A stretch of DNA of 64,000 nt. Origin: Sinomonas terrae (lineage in GTDB: Bacteria > Actinomycetota > Actinomycetes > Actinomycetales > Micrococcaceae). A program made the position numbers and the translations under genes. The first letter of the stretch is position 1. Each line of letters starts with the position of its first letter. The stretch is taken from positions 2,108,001 to 2,172,000 of the forward strand of contig NZ_JAKZBV010000001.1 in assembly GCF_022539255.1 (NCBI RefSeq). Direction: 5' to 3'. Below, piece after piece: positions 39,758 to 50,452 of this stretch. Below the pieces are notes generated by a model. The model was not told the DNA's origin. It did not search any database and was given only the letters and a program-made list of their open reading frames with translations.

Positions 39758-40603
39758 TCAGGCGGTCAGGAAGTCGATGACCTCTTCGACTCTGCCGAGG
39801 AGTGCGGGCTCGAGATCGGCGTACGTGCGGACGGCGCCGAGGAGGCGCTGCCATCCAAGGCCGAGATCCTCGGACGTTTCGTGAGGCCAGCCGAAAGCAC
39901 GGAGAATGCCGGTCTTCCAGTCGAGTCCGCGGCGGACGGTCGGCCACGCAGGGATCCCGAGGGTCTGCGGTCGAATGGCCTGCCAGACGTCCACGTAGGG
40001 GTGCCCCACGATCAGGACGTTCCCCCTGGCCCCGGGCACCGCAAGTGCCTTCTCGGCGATTCGCGTCTCCTTCGAGCCTTCGACAAGGTGGTCGACGAGG
40101 ATGCCGAGGCGTCGCTCGGGACCGGGCTGGAAGTCCGCGACGGCGGCGGCGAGGTCGTCTACTCCGTGGAGAGGCTCGACGACGATGCCCTCAAGGCGCA
40201 GGTCGTCGCCCCAGACCTTCTCGACGAGTTCTGCGTCGTGCTTGCCCTCGACCCAGATGCGACTCGCCCGCGCCACTCTCGCCCGAGCGCCGTCGACCGC
40301 GACTGATCCCGACGCGGTCCGTTTGGGAGCCGCCGCCTTCTGCCGTGGGGCCGGGGGAGCGAGGCGGACGGGTCGCCCCTCGAGCAGGAATCCGTAGCCG
40401 AGTTCGAACGAGCGGGTCTTGCCGCGCCGATCCTCGAGGCTGAAGACGTGCATTCCGCCGGACTTCTCGACCCGTGTGACCGCGCCCACCCACCCCGTCT
40501 GGCTGTCCTCTAGCACCATGCCCAACTCGATGGGCACATCTGGCAGGACGGTCTTCTTGGGGGCGGCAATGTCAGCCGGCCCCCACTGGTCGTAGTAGGA
40601 CAC
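39758..40603 (-). CDS. DUF3097 family protein
   Basis: This 281-residue protein belongs to the actinobacterial DUF3097 family: SYYDQWGPADI at the start, then GWVGAVTRVEK, the Toprim-like stretch RIWVEGKHDAELVEKVWGDDLRLEGIVVEPLHG, and LGILVDHLVEGSKETRIA and VLIVGHPYVDVWQAI. The E-G-K and D-H residues fit a Toprim-type metal site, so a nucleic-acid role is possible but unproved. The GTG at 40603 was chosen from the family N-terminus and an AGGAGG upstream; an ATG 16 codons earlier lacks a site. It is divergent from hrcA. Confidence 0.85.
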   Translation of the reverse strand: MSYYDQWGPADIAAPKKTVLPDVPIELGMVLEDSQTGWVGAVTRVEKSGGMHVFSLEDRRGKTRSFELGYGFLLEGRPVRLAPPAPRQKAAAPKRTASGSVAVDGARARVARASRIWVEGKHDAELVEKVWGDDLRLEGIVVEPLHGVDDLAAAVADFQPGPERRLGILVDHLVEGSKETRIAEKALAVPGARGNVLIVGHPYVDVWQAIRPQTLGIPAWPTVRRGLDWKTGILRAFGWPHETSEDLGLGWQRLLGAVRTYADLEPALLGRVEEVIDFLTA

Positions 40604-40710
40604 CCGGTCCTCGCCTCCTCGCACTGCTGCCCAGATCTGGATCGGCTTCATGCTACTGGCGAGACGGCGTCGGCTCGGGGCCTTCCGGCCGCGTGTCCCG
40701 ATGCCCTGGG

Positions 40711-40738
40711 TGGACGTGCGGGGGGCGCATAATAGATT
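40711..40738 (+). promoter_or_regulatory. Probable hrcA promoter
   Basis: TGGACG (40711-40716) and TAGATT (40733-40738) are 16 bases apart and overlap the left edge of the CIRCE element, the geometry needed for HrcA repression. Confidence 0.45.
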
Positions 40739-40764
40739 TAGCACTTGGGTAGAGAGAGTGCTAA
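40738..40764. promoter_or_regulatory. CIRCE element (HrcA operator)
   Basis: TTAGCACTT, nine bases, GAGTGCTAA matches the CIRCE consensus with a single mismatch in the left arm (T for C at the last base). It sits about 90 bases upstream of hrcA and shows that the hrcA-dnaJ-rsmE operon is under HrcA heat-shock autoregulation. Confidence 0.92.
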
Positions 40765-40853
40765 GGAATTGAGGAACGTCCTGTACGGGAAGCGCGTTGC
40801 GCAATGAGTACTGTCCGCAGGACGCAGCGAGCAATGTCCGCAGGGGAGGTGGA

Positions 40854-41867
40854 ATGAACGAGCCGCGCAAACTCGAGGTGCTGAGGGCAATCGTCGAGGA
40901 CTACGTCCACTACCGGGAGCCAGTTGGATCGAAGGCCCTCGTGGAGCGCCATCGTCTCGGCGTCTCGAGCGCGACGATCCGCAACGACATGGCCGCCCTC
41001 GAGGACGATGGCCTCATTGTTGCCCCGCACACGAGTGCGGGCCGGGTCCCGACGGACAAGGGCTATCGCGTCTTTGTCGATCAGCTCGCGGCAGTACGGC
41101 CGCTCTCTGCTGCGGAGAAGCACGCGATCCAGTCCCTCCTGGAAGGTGCAGACGATCTGGACGACGTCCTCGAACGCACCGTGCGGCTGCTTTCGCACCT
41201 CACGAACCAGGTCGCCGTCGTCCAGTACCCTCAGCTGGGCCGCGCGCGAGTGCGCCACGTCGAAGCGGTGGGCCTCGCCCCCCGTCAGGTCCTGCTCGTG
41301 CTCATCGCAGACAGCGGCACCGTCGAACAGAGGGTCGTGACGTTGGGAGAGGACCTCGACCACGACAGGCTCGCGGTGCTGCGCCAAGGCTTTCTTGCGG
41401 CAACGGCAGGCAAGCCGGTCGCGCAGGTCGGGGCGAACGTGGCGGGGATCATGGACTCGCTCCTCCCGGAGGACCGTGCCGTCGCGGCAGAGCTCGCCGC
41501 AGGGCTTGCTGCCCTTGCCGCCTCAAGCCGCGAAGAGCGGATCGTGACGGCAGGCACGGCCTACCTCGCGCGGTCCAACAGCGACTTCCTCCTGAGCATC
41601 TCACCGGTGCTCGAAGCCCTTGAGGAACAGGTTGTGCTCCTGCGCCTCCTGTCCGAGATGGCAAGCGATGCGCGTGGTGTCGCAGTGGCAATCGGCCACG
41701 AGACCGCCGCCGACTCGCTCGCCGAGACCTCGGTCGTGGCAACGGGGTACGGACGGGACGACGCCAAGATCGGCGTTCTCGGCCCGACCCGAATGGACTA
41801 CCCGGCCACGATGGCAGCGGTACGCGCGGTCGCGCGATACCTCTCGAAGATCCTCGCCGGAAGCTAG
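40854..41867 (+). CDS. hrcA: Heat-inducible transcription repressor HrcA
   Basis: This 337-residue repressor binds CIRCE. The winged-helix N-terminus is RKLEVLRAIVEDYVHYREPVGSKALVERHRLGVSSATIRNDMAALEDDGLI, followed by HTSAGRVPTDKGYRVFVD. The C-terminal dimerisation/GAF-like domain ends IGVLGPTRMDYPATMAAVRAVARYLS. ATG at 40854 has GGGGAGGTGG directly upstream. The operator at 40738-40764 lies in its promoter. Confidence 0.97.
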   Translation: MNEPRKLEVLRAIVEDYVHYREPVGSKALVERHRLGVSSATIRNDMAALEDDGLIVAPHTSAGRVPTDKGYRVFVDQLAAVRPLSAAEKHAIQSLLEGADDLDDVLERTVRLLSHLTNQVAVVQYPQLGRARVRHVEAVGLAPRQVLLVLIADSGTVEQRVVTLGEDLDHDRLAVLRQGFLAATAGKPVAQVGANVAGIMDSLLPEDRAVAAELAAGLAALAASSREERIVTAGTAYLARSNSDFLLSISPVLEALEEQVVLLRLLSEMASDARGVAVAIGHETAADSLAETSVVATGYGRDDAKIGVLGPTRMDYPATMAAVRAVARYLSKILAGS

Positions 41868-41879
41868 AGAAAGAAGACA

Positions 41880-43010
41880 GTGAGCAGCCATTACGAAACC
41901 CTCGGCGTGTCACCGGATGCGAGCGGCGAGGAGATCAAGAAGGCCTACCGGAAGCTGGCGCGCCAGTTCCACCCGGACGTCAACCCGGGCGAGGAAGCAT
42001 CGGAGCGCTTCAAGGCCGTGACCCACGCCTATGAGGTGCTCTCCGACCCCGAAAAGCGCCGCGTCTACGACGCGACAGGCAACGAGAACGGGACGGACAA
42101 CGGGTTCTCGGGCGCCTACAACGGGGCGGGCTTCGCCTTCCAGGACATCTTCGAGACGTTCTTCGGAGGGGGAGGGGCGCAGACGGGCCCGGCTTCCCGG
42201 GTGCGACGCGGCCAAGATGCCCTGATCGCGGTCCGGATCGAACTCAAGGACGCAGTCTTCGGAGTCAACAAGAAGATCGAGGTCGACACAGCGGTCCTCT
42301 GCACCCGCTGCGAGGGATCCTGCTGCGAGCCGGGCACACAGCCCGTGCGATGCAGCGTCTGCCACGGCAGCGGGCACGTCCAGCGCGCGGTGCGCTCGAT
42401 CCTCGGCCAGGTCATGACGACGGCGACATGCCCCTCGTGCGGCGGCTTCGGCACCGAGATCCCGAGCCCCTGCAACGAGTGCGGCGGGGAGGGCCGCGTC
42501 CGCAGCCGGCGTTCCCTCACGGTCAAGATCCCAGCCGGCGTTTCCACGGGTACCCGGATCCAGCTCGCCGGCCAAGGCGAGGCAGGTACGGCGGGCGGGC
42601 CGACAGGCGATCTCTACGTGGAGATCCGGGTCGCCACGCACACGACGTTCTCGCGTGACGGCGACAACCTGCACGCGACCCTGAGCGTCCCCATGACGGC
42701 GGCGGCGCTAGGGACCGAGCTGACGCTCGAGACTTTCGACGGCGAACAGACCATCACGCTCCACCCGGGCACACAGTCCGGCGACGTGATCACGCTCCAG
42801 CACCTCGGTGTGGCACGCCTGCGGGGCGCCGGCCGCGGAGATCTGCTGGTGCACGTCAACGTCGAGGTCCCCACCAAGCTCGATGCGGAGCAGGAGGAGC
42901 TCCTGAGGCAGCTCGCCAAGCTCCGTGGAGAGCATGTCGCAGAAGGGAAACTCGTCGGCACGGGCGGGGGAATGTTCGCGAAGCTGCGAGACAAGTTCGG
43001 GAACCTCTGA
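41880..43010 (+). CDS. dnaJ: Chaperone DnaJ (DnaJ2 type)
   Basis: This 376-residue Hsp40 stimulates DnaK ATPase. The J domain (1-70) has HPD at 31-33. A Gly/Phe-rich segment with FETFFGGGGA follows, then four zinc motifs (CTRCEGSC, CSVCHGSG, CPSCGGFG, CNECGGEG) and the substrate-binding domain. Placement after hrcA, rather than with dnaK-grpE, marks it as the second actinobacterial DnaJ. GTG start 12 bases after hrcA; AGAAAGAAG upstream is a weak site. Confidence 0.96.
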   Translation: MSSHYETLGVSPDASGEEIKKAYRKLARQFHPDVNPGEEASERFKAVTHAYEVLSDPEKRRVYDATGNENGTDNGFSGAYNGAGFAFQDIFETFFGGGGAQTGPASRVRRGQDALIAVRIELKDAVFGVNKKIEVDTAVLCTRCEGSCCEPGTQPVRCSVCHGSGHVQRAVRSILGQVMTTATCPSCGGFGTEIPSPCNECGGEGRVRSRRSLTVKIPAGVSTGTRIQLAGQGEAGTAGGPTGDLYVEIRVATHTTFSRDGDNLHATLSVPMTAAALGTELTLETFDGEQTITLHPGTQSGDVITLQHLGVARLRGAGRGDLLVHVNVEVPTKLDAEQEELLRQLAKLRGEHVAEGKLVGTGGGMFAKLRDKFGNL

Positions 43011-43011
43011 C

Positions 43012-43788
43012 GTGTCCAACCCCGTCTTCTTCGTCGACCCGGGCTCGCTCGAGGCGCTGGGGGAGGGCGACGTCGTCACCGTCAGGGGAACCGAGGGCCG
43101 CCACGCGGCAACGGTCAAAAGGCTCGCACCCGGGGAACCGGTCGACCTCGTCGACGGGTGCGGCGTGCGTGGCCGGGGCCGGGTGGCCCGTGCGGAAGGC
43201 GATCTCCTCGCCGTCGTCCTCAACAGCGTAGAGCGCGAGCCGCGGCCACCATACCGGCTCGTGCTCGTGCAGGCGCTCGCCAAAGGCGACCGCGACGAGC
43301 TCGCTGCCGAGGCGGCAACCGAGCTAGGCGCTGACGCTGTCATCCCTTGGCAGGCAGAACGCTCGATTGTGCGGTGGAAGGGTGAGCGGGGCGCCAAATC
43401 GCTCGCGAAATGGCGCGCGGTCGTCTCGGCTGCAGCAAAGCAGTCTCGGCGGGCTTGGGTGCCGGAGGTCGAGGAAGCGCACGACGACGCGGCACTCACC
43501 GCGCGCATCGCGGCGGCGTCCCTCGCCGTCGTCCTGCATGAGGAGGCAGTGGAGAGTCTCAGCTCCGTGCTTGATCATTTCAGCGCGGGCGAATCGCCGT
43601 TCGAGGGGGAAGTGCTCTTCCTCGTCGGCCCCGAAGGCGGGATATCGGCCGCTGAACTCGATCGTTTCGTCTCGGCCGGGGCCAAGCTCGCGCTCCTCGC
43701 GCCCCACGTGCTGCGATCGTCGACCGCCGGCCCCGCGGCCCTCGCGATCGCGGGCGACCGCCTCGGGCGCTGGCCAGCAAAGAACTGA
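43012..43788 (+). CDS. rsmE: 16S rRNA (uracil-1498-N3)-methyltransferase
   Basis: This 258-residue SPOUT methyltransferase modifies U1498 of 16S rRNA. RGTEGRHAATVKRLAPGEPVDLVDG forms the N-terminal RNA-binding domain; LVLVQALAKGDRDELAAEAATELGAD and the knot motifs VLFLVGPEGGISAAELDRF and HVLRSSTAGPAAL complete the family pattern. GTG start lies one base after the dnaJ stop, so it belongs to the CIRCE-controlled operon, the conserved order. Confidence 0.95.
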   Translation: MSNPVFFVDPGSLEALGEGDVVTVRGTEGRHAATVKRLAPGEPVDLVDGCGVRGRGRVARAEGDLLAVVLNSVEREPRPPYRLVLVQALAKGDRDELAAEAATELGADAVIPWQAERSIVRWKGERGAKSLAKWRAVVSAAAKQSRRAWVPEVEEAHDDAALTARIAAASLAVVLHEEAVESLSSVLDHFSAGESPFEGEVLFLVGPEGGISAAELDRFVSAGAKLALLAPHVLRSSTAGPAALAIAGDRLGRWPAKN

Positions 43789-43808
43789 CGTTCGAGCAGT
43801 CACGCCGC

Positions 43809-44741
43809 CTAACGGGTGACCGTGAAGTCCTTGGAATCCCATGCAAGCGCTGCGGGATCGCCGGCTCCAGGATCGTTCGGGAAGACGCGCAGCACGTACT
43901 TGCCCGGGGGCAGGGCAATCGAGAAGCGATACTGCCCTTGATTCTGGCCCGAAGGGGCGGACACTGTGTGGCCGCTCGTGACGACCGGTGCCTTGTCCGT
44001 CTTGATATCGGCCCGCGAGACCTGCCAGAAGACCTCGGAGCCGGGCGCCGTCGTCCGTCCGTCCGCGGTGAGCTGTCCGTGCGGTGAGGCCGTGCCTGCC
44101 TGGGGGTCGATGATCCACATGGGCGCCACCATCGCCGGGTCGCGCTGCATCAGCTGGCCCAACTGCACGCGGTTGAACGCGAGTTGGTCGGTGCGTCCGT
44201 CGACGAGGAGCATGACTTGGACTGGCTGGTTGGCGTCGATGACTCCGGCACTGGCGGCTGCGGCGCTGGCAGTGTAGACGAGCTGCTGCACCGCCAACTG
44301 CGCGGTCTGCTCGTCGACCGAACTGTTGAAGGCGTCGGAGGAGACGTCGACCGTGATGACATTGGTGCCGGAGATCGACGCCGCGAGCTTCTTCGGCGAC
44401 TGCCAGGGGCTGAACAGATTCGGGTCGAGGGGCTTTGCAGACATCATGAGGCGCAACGCCTTGGCGACGGCGTTGTCGCTCCCGGGGGCGTCGCGGAACT
44501 CTCGGTAGAGGTAGACCCCATCCCGAGCGCGGCCAAGCCAGTAGACGGGAGACTTGGTCGAGGTCTGGGAGGTCTCGAGGGGGACGTTCGCGGAGGCGGA
44601 GATGCCGGGTGAGGCACCTGCGGCCATAGTTGGCTGGGGCTGGCCGCTCGCAGTGCAGGCTGCCAGGAGCACGGCCACGAGCGCGGCACCGACGGCCAGC
44701 ACCATGCGGCGCGGCGCGGGGCTCGGTCGGCTGGCAGCCAT
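43809..44741 (-). CDS. GerMN-domain lipoprotein
   Basis: This 310-residue predicted lipoprotein has a signal with lipobox LLAAC (Cys near residue 29). A GerMN domain (about 65-190) shows VYLYREFRD, DNAVAKALRLMMSAKPLDPNL and AVQQLVYTASAAAA. The C-terminal part (about 225-310, YRFSIALPPGKYVLRVFPNDP) looks like the Gmad2 Ig-like domain that follows GerMN in other proteins. GerMN proteins in non-sporulating actinobacteria (LpqB-like) sit at the cell envelope; the exact job is unknown. It is convergent to rsmE and divergent from phoH. Confidence 0.82.
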   Translation of the reverse strand: MAASRPSPAPRRMVLAVGAALVAVLLAACTASGQPQPTMAAGASPGISASANVPLETSQTSTKSPVYWLGRARDGVYLYREFRDAPGSDNAVAKALRLMMSAKPLDPNLFSPWQSPKKLAASISGTNVITVDVSSDAFNSSVDEQTAQLAVQQLVYTASAAAASAGVIDANQPVQVMLLVDGRTDQLAFNRVQLGQLMQRDPAMVAPMWIIDPQAGTASPHGQLTADGRTTAPGSEVFWQVSRADIKTDKAPVVTSGHTVSAPSGQNQGQYRFSIALPPGKYVLRVFPNDPGAGDPAALAWDSKDFTVTR

Positions 44742-44960
44742 GAAAGTGATCCTCCGGACTGATCGGCAGGGCGCCCCTCCGGCACCCACATCGCAGGGCT
44801 GCGCTCGGACCCCAATCGGCGCCTCCCCTGGCACCATCCAGCTTGGCACAGCGAATCTGGGGGAATGTCCGATCACGGGCTTTCGTTGCCCAAGTGATGC
44901 CCGATTGATACCTAGCGGTAGCATGGACCGGCAAGCACCCCACGAGGAGAGAGAAGGCAT

Positions 44961-46033
<1,073 letters not shown>

Positions 46034-46037
<4 letters not shown>

Positions 46038-46507
46038 GCATCGAAGTAAACAACGAGTCCGGCGTTGCGGTCGACGAAGAGGCCCTCGTTCGCCTCGGTC
46101 GTTTCATCTTCGACCGCCTGTGGCTGCATCCGCAGACTGAGCTCTCGATCCTGCTCGTCGACGAGGCCGCGATGGAGCGGCTGCATCTCGAACTCATGGA
46201 CGAGCCCGGCGCCACGGACGTTCTGTCCGTCCCGATGGACGAGCTGACGCCGGGGACCCCCGGTCGCCCCACCCCCCAGGGGATGCTCGGCGACATCGCA
46301 ATCTGCCCCCAGGTCGCCGCTGAACAGGCCAGACGAGGGGGCCATTCGCGGGACGACGAGATGCTGCTGCTCGCGACCCATGGCGTCCTCCACCTCCTCG
46401 GCTTCGACCACGCGGAACCGGAGGAGCGCCAGGAGATGTTCGGGCTCCAGCGCGAGCTGCTCACCGAGTTCCTGGGCAGGCCGGCCCCGAAGGAGACGAT
46501 GGCGTGA
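46034..46507 (+). CDS. ybeY: Endoribonuclease YbeY
   Basis: This 157-residue metalloprotein processes rRNA and takes part in ribosome quality control. The zinc-binding motif HGVLHLLGFDHAEPEE (H-x3-H-x5-H) is intact, and MDEPGATDVLSVPMDE is the conserved region before it. GTG start overlaps phoH, and its end overlaps the next gene by 4 bases, so phoH, ybeY, the CBS protein and era form a coupled operon. Confidence 0.96.
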
Positions 46508-47829
46508 CGATCGCCGTCCTGCTGGCCATGGCGCTGGCGTTCACGGCGCTTGCTGCCCTGCTTACTGCCGCTGACGCGGCCCTCGCCTTCCTTCCGCGGC
46601 ACGATGCAGAGGAGTACGTCGAGGACGGTCATGGGAGGTCCCTCGAGAGAATCCTCTCCGATCCCGTCCCGTTCGCGCGTGCGCTCCGCTTCTGGCGGAT
46701 CTGGTTCGAGACGGCGTCCGCGGTCGCGGTCGCCGTTCTCATGACGATCTGGATCGAGAATGTCTGGCTCGCCGGGCTTGCCGCTACCATTGTCATGGCG
46801 ATCATCGGCTTCCTCCTCGTCGGCGTCTCGCCTCGGCAGCTCGGCCGGCGGCACTCCCTCGCCGTCGCCGCCTGGACCGCGCCCCTGACCGTGGCGCTGC
46901 GTGAGGTCCTCGGCCCGATCCCGGGGTGGCTCGTATCGATCGGCAGTGCCGCCACGGGTACGGATCCCCAGCAGGAGGACGCGATCTACTCGACGGACGA
47001 ACTCCGCGAGTTCGTCGAGCGCGCGAGCGATTCCGAGGACTTCGAAGAGGCGCAGGCCGAACTACTCCAGTCCGTGTTCGAGCTCGGCGAGACGCTCGTT
47101 CGGGCTGTGATGGTGCCGCGCACCGACATCATCGGCATCGAAGCCGGCTCGACGCTCCGCCAGGCCATGTCCCTGTTCCTGCGCTCCGGCTGTTCGCGCC
47201 TCCCGGTCTTCGTCGAGAACCTCGACGACGTCCGCGGCATCCTGTATCTCAAGGATGTCGCAGCCCGATTGCACCAGGCCCCCGGCGCGGGCACCGAAGC
47301 CGTTGAGGATCACGTGCGCGAACCGCGCTTCGTCCCTGAGTCGAAGCCCGTGAACGAGCTCCTCAAGGAACTCCAGCGCGAATCGACCCACCTCGCCATC
47401 GTGGTGGACGAATACGGCGGAACGGCGGGACTCGTCACGCTCGAAGACCTCATCGAGGAGCTTGTGGGCGAGATTGCCGACGAGTATGACGAGGACGACG
47501 TCGAGGCCATCGAGGTCGAGCCGGGGGTGTACCGCGTCCAGGCCCGCATGAGCTTGGACGACTTGGGAGAGCTCTTCGACGAGGACATCGAGGACGACGA
47601 GGTCGACAGCGTCGGAGGCCTCCTTGCCAAGACGATCGGGAGAGTGCCGATCGTCGGAAGCACCGCGGTGGTGGAGGGCATTCGGCTCACGGCCGAACGG
47701 CTCGAGGGGCGCCGCAAGCGGGTGAGCCACCTGCTTGCCCAGCGCACCGAGCCCTCGGGCGAGGACCGAGGACGGGTGCGCGAGACAGAGCGGCACGATT
47801 CAGAAGCGACAGGGAGACAGCATGGCTGA
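46504..47829 (+). CDS. CNNM/CorC-type membrane protein with CBS domains (hemolysin family)
   Basis: This 441-residue protein has an N-terminal CNNM (DUF21) membrane domain with about four helices (1-150), a CBS pair (about 205-325; MVPRTDIIGIEAGSTLRQAM, SRLPVFVENLDDVRGILYLKD, STHLAIVVDEYGGTAGLVTLEDLIEELVGEI) and a C-terminal CorC_HlyC domain (about 340-420). The family is linked to magnesium/cobalt transport; haemolysin activity is only a historical label. It sits between ybeY and era, the standard order, and overlaps era by 8 bases. Confidence 0.92.
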   Translation: MTIAVLLAMALAFTALAALLTAADAALAFLPRHDAEEYVEDGHGRSLERILSDPVPFARALRFWRIWFETASAVAVAVLMTIWIENVWLAGLAATIVMAIIGFLLVGVSPRQLGRRHSLAVAAWTAPLTVALREVLGPIPGWLVSIGSAATGTDPQQEDAIYSTDELREFVERASDSEDFEEAQAELLQSVFELGETLVRAVMVPRTDIIGIEAGSTLRQAMSLFLRSGCSRLPVFVENLDDVRGILYLKDVAARLHQAPGAGTEAVEDHVREPRFVPESKPVNELLKELQRESTHLAIVVDEYGGTAGLVTLEDLIEELVGEIADEYDEDDVEAIEVEPGVYRVQARMSLDDLGELFDEDIEDDEVDSVGGLLAKTIGRVPIVGSTAVVEGIRLTAERLEGRRKRVSHLLAQRTEPSGEDRGRVRETERHDSEATGRQHG

Positions 47830-48811
47830 TCAGGACGGCGGCAAGGGCGGACGAGGGCCGCAAGCAGGCGGCTGGCCGCAGGCGGACGACGGCGGATACC
47901 GCGCAGGCTTCGCGGTCCTCGTGGGGCGGCCCAATGCGGGGAAGTCGACCCTCACCAATGCGTTGGTCGGGCAGAAGGTGGCGATCACGTCGGCCAAGCC
48001 ACAGACGACGCGCCACACCATTCGGGGGATAGTCCACCGGTCCGACGCCCAGCTCATCCTCGTGGACACTCCAGGTCTCCACCGGCCCCGCACCCTCCTC
48101 GGTCAGCGGCTCAACGACTTGGTGGCCGAGACGCTGTCCGAAGTCGACGCGATCGGCTTCTGCCTTCCTGCCAACGAACGCATCGGGCCCGGCGACCGCT
48201 TCATCGCGAGCCAACTGGCCGCCGTCGGCCGCAAGCCCATCGTGGCACTCGTGACCAAGGCAGACCTCGCGGACCGGGCCGCGCTCACCGAGCAGCTCCT
48301 CGCTGTGACGGAACTCGGCCGGGAGGTTCTCGGCGGCGAGGGCTTCGCGGACATCGTCCCGGTCTCCGCGAAGGACGGCTATCAGGTCGAGACGGTCGCC
48401 GACGTCCTCATTTCGCACATGCCGCCCTCGCCGCCGCTCTACCCGGACGGCGAGCTCACCGACGAGCCCGAGGCGGTCATGGTGGCCGAGCTGGTACGCG
48501 AAGCAGCCCTCGAGGGTGTCCGGGACGAGCTCCCGCACTCGCTCGCCGTCGTCGTCGACGAAATCGTCCCCCGTGAGGGGCGCCCAGAGGACAACCCGCT
48601 CCTGGACGTCCGCGTCAACCTCTTCGTCGAGCGGCCGTCGCAGAAGGCCATCATCATCGGCCGGGGCGGGGAGCGGCTGCGCGACGTCGGATCGCACGCG
48701 CGGAAGGGAATCGAAGCTCTGCTCGGAACGCGCATCTATCTCGATCTGCATGTGAAGGTGGCCAAGGACTGGCAGCGCGATCCCAAACAACTCGGGCGTT
48801 TGGGCTTTTAG
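47822..48811 (+). CDS. era: GTPase Era
   Basis: This 329-residue GTPase supports 30S assembly by binding the 3' end of 16S rRNA. Motifs are G1 GRPNAGKST, G3 VDTPGLHRPR and G4 TKAD (in place of NKxD), with a C-terminal KH domain carrying IIIGRGGERLRDVGS and ending RDPKQLGRLGF. A 25-residue Gly/Ala-rich N-terminal extension precedes the core. ATG at 47822 overlaps the CBS gene. The upstream YbeY, a 16S processing enzyme, fits a shared function. Confidence 0.96.
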   Translation: MADQDGGKGGRGPQAGGWPQADDGGYRAGFAVLVGRPNAGKSTLTNALVGQKVAITSAKPQTTRHTIRGIVHRSDAQLILVDTPGLHRPRTLLGQRLNDLVAETLSEVDAIGFCLPANERIGPGDRFIASQLAAVGRKPIVALVTKADLADRAALTEQLLAVTELGREVLGGEGFADIVPVSAKDGYQVETVADVLISHMPPSPPLYPDGELTDEPEAVMVAELVREAALEGVRDELPHSLAVVVDEIVPREGRPEDNPLLDVRVNLFVERPSQKAIIIGRGGERLRDVGSHARKGIEALLGTRIYLDLHVKVAKDWQRDPKQLGRLGF

Positions 48812-48877
48812 CACATACAGGCGTCTCACAGAAGCCTCTGTAGACTAGATAGCAGTATCACCTACCGGAGGCTCCAT

Positions 48878-50344
48878 TTGGCAACAACAGGGAACGTCCC
48901 GCGTCACGTGCGGATGCGCCGCAAAGTTCCCCTCTGGGTCAAAATCCTCGGCAGCGTCGTGGTGCTCGGAATCGTGGGTGTGGTCGCCTTCGCTGGCTAC
49001 TGGGCCTGGCGCCTGCAGAGCAATATCCACGAGGCGCCGCTGAGCGCCGGCCACGGGACCGCAGACGCGACGAATGACGCCACGGACCCGCTCCAGATCC
49101 TGATCATCGGCACCGACACGCGTGCGGGCGCTGATTCCAACTACGGCACCACAGCGGACAGCTCTGGCTACGGCAACTCCGATGTGATGATCCTCCTGAA
49201 CATCTCGGCGGACAACAAGGTCGTGTCCATGACGAGCTTCCCCCGCGACCTCATGGTGCCGATCCCCGCCTGCCACGATCCTCAAACCGGCAAGGACTAT
49301 CCGGCACAGCCCGTCGGCCAGATCAACTCGGCCATGATGGAAGCTGGCCCTGGCTGCGCGGTCGATACGGTCAACCAGCTCACGGGACTCCAGATCGACC
49401 ACTTCATGGTTGCGGACTTCAACGCGGTCAAGGACCTCTCGAACGAAATCGGCGGCGTGCAGGTCTGCGTCAACGCCCCTATCGACGACCCGTACTCGGG
49501 ACTCAAGCTCCCCGCCGGCACCTCGACGGTTCAGGGCGAGATGGCCCTCGCCTTCCTGAGGAGCCGCCACGGCGTCGGCGACGGCAGCGACCTCTCGCGT
49601 ATCAAGTCGCAGCAGGAGTTCCTCGCGTCGCTCGCGCGGAAGGTCAAGTCGGACGGAACTCTCACCAACGTCCCGAAGCTCCTGAGCATCGCCGATACGA
49701 TCACCCAGAACCTCACCGTCGACTCCGGGCTCGCCAATCCTCAGGCGATGATCACGATCGCCTCTCGACTCCGTTCCGTCGACTTGTCGAAGGTCGCCTT
49801 CGTGACTGCACCGTGGGAGCCGTACAGCGGAGACCCGAACCGGGTCCAGCTCAAACAGCCTGACGCGGCCGCGCTGTTCGAAGCGCTCCGGCAGAACCGT
49901 GACCTCACGGCGCCAGCCACGAACACGGCCGCGAGTGCCTCGGCATCGCCCAGTGCCGCTCCGACCACACCAGCCGCTCCTGCGTACGACAAGACGATCC
50001 AGCCCGTCACAGTCGCAAACGGCACAGGGGTTACCGGCCGAGCAGCAGAACTCGCAACCTTCCTCAAGGGCCAGGGCTTCGCGCAGAGCACGGACTTCAA
50101 CGCAGCCCCGACCGACACGACCAACGTCTACTACAGCTCCAACTTCGCGGATGTCGCGAAAGACGTTGCTGCAGCGCTCGGCATCCCGTCCTCGCAGGTC
50201 CAGCCCGCGAACAACATCAACGGGGTCCAGGTCTACGTCGGGTCGGATTTCACCTCGGGAACCCACTACACGCCTAAACTCCCCGACAACGTGGTGTCCC
50301 AGACGGCGGCCCAGGCGACATGCCAGACGGCGTTCGGCCAATAG
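48878..50344 (+). CDS. LytR-CpsA-Psr (LCP) family protein with LytR_C domain
   Basis: This 488-residue protein has a basic cytoplasmic start, one transmembrane helix (about 20-42), an LCP domain (about 70-270; LQILIIGTDTRAGAD, DVMILLNISADNKVVSMTSFPRDLMVPIP, GQINSAMMEAGPGCAVDTVNQLTGL, FLRSRHGVGDGSDLSRIKSQQEFL) and, after an Ala/Ser/Pro linker, a LytR_C domain (about 375-470). LCP proteins transfer glycopolymers such as arabinogalactan or teichoic acids to peptidoglycan; the Arg and Asp residues of the active site are present. TTG at 48878 has GGAGG upstream. A long terminator follows. Confidence 0.93.
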   Translation: MATTGNVPRHVRMRRKVPLWVKILGSVVVLGIVGVVAFAGYWAWRLQSNIHEAPLSAGHGTADATNDATDPLQILIIGTDTRAGADSNYGTTADSSGYGNSDVMILLNISADNKVVSMTSFPRDLMVPIPACHDPQTGKDYPAQPVGQINSAMMEAGPGCAVDTVNQLTGLQIDHFMVADFNAVKDLSNEIGGVQVCVNAPIDDPYSGLKLPAGTSTVQGEMALAFLRSRHGVGDGSDLSRIKSQQEFLASLARKVKSDGTLTNVPKLLSIADTITQNLTVDSGLANPQAMITIASRLRSVDLSKVAFVTAPWEPYSGDPNRVQLKQPDAAALFEALRQNRDLTAPATNTAASASASPSAAPTTPAAPAYDKTIQPVTVANGTGVTGRAAELATFLKGQGFAQSTDFNAAPTDTTNVYYSSNFADVAKDVAAALGIPSSQVQPANNINGVQVYVGSDFTSGTHYTPKLPDNVVSQTAAQATCQTAFGQ

Positions 50345-50397
50345 TCCGGAAGCAAGCCTGAGAGCCCGATGGGGCCCGGAAGAAATTCACATATAGA

Positions 50398-50435
50398 AGA
50401 AGGTCCCGGCATCCTCGAGGATGCCGGGACCTTCT
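50398..50435. terminator. Bidirectional terminator between the LCP gene and the M13 peptidase
   Basis: A perfect 17-bp stem (arms 50398-50414 and 50419-50435) with loop TCGA carries the core CCCGGCATCC/GGATGCCGGG. It lies between two convergent genes and has A-rich and T-rich ends suited to termination in both directions. Confidence 0.9.
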
Positions 50436-50452
50436 GGCCGTCTGAGTGGGTT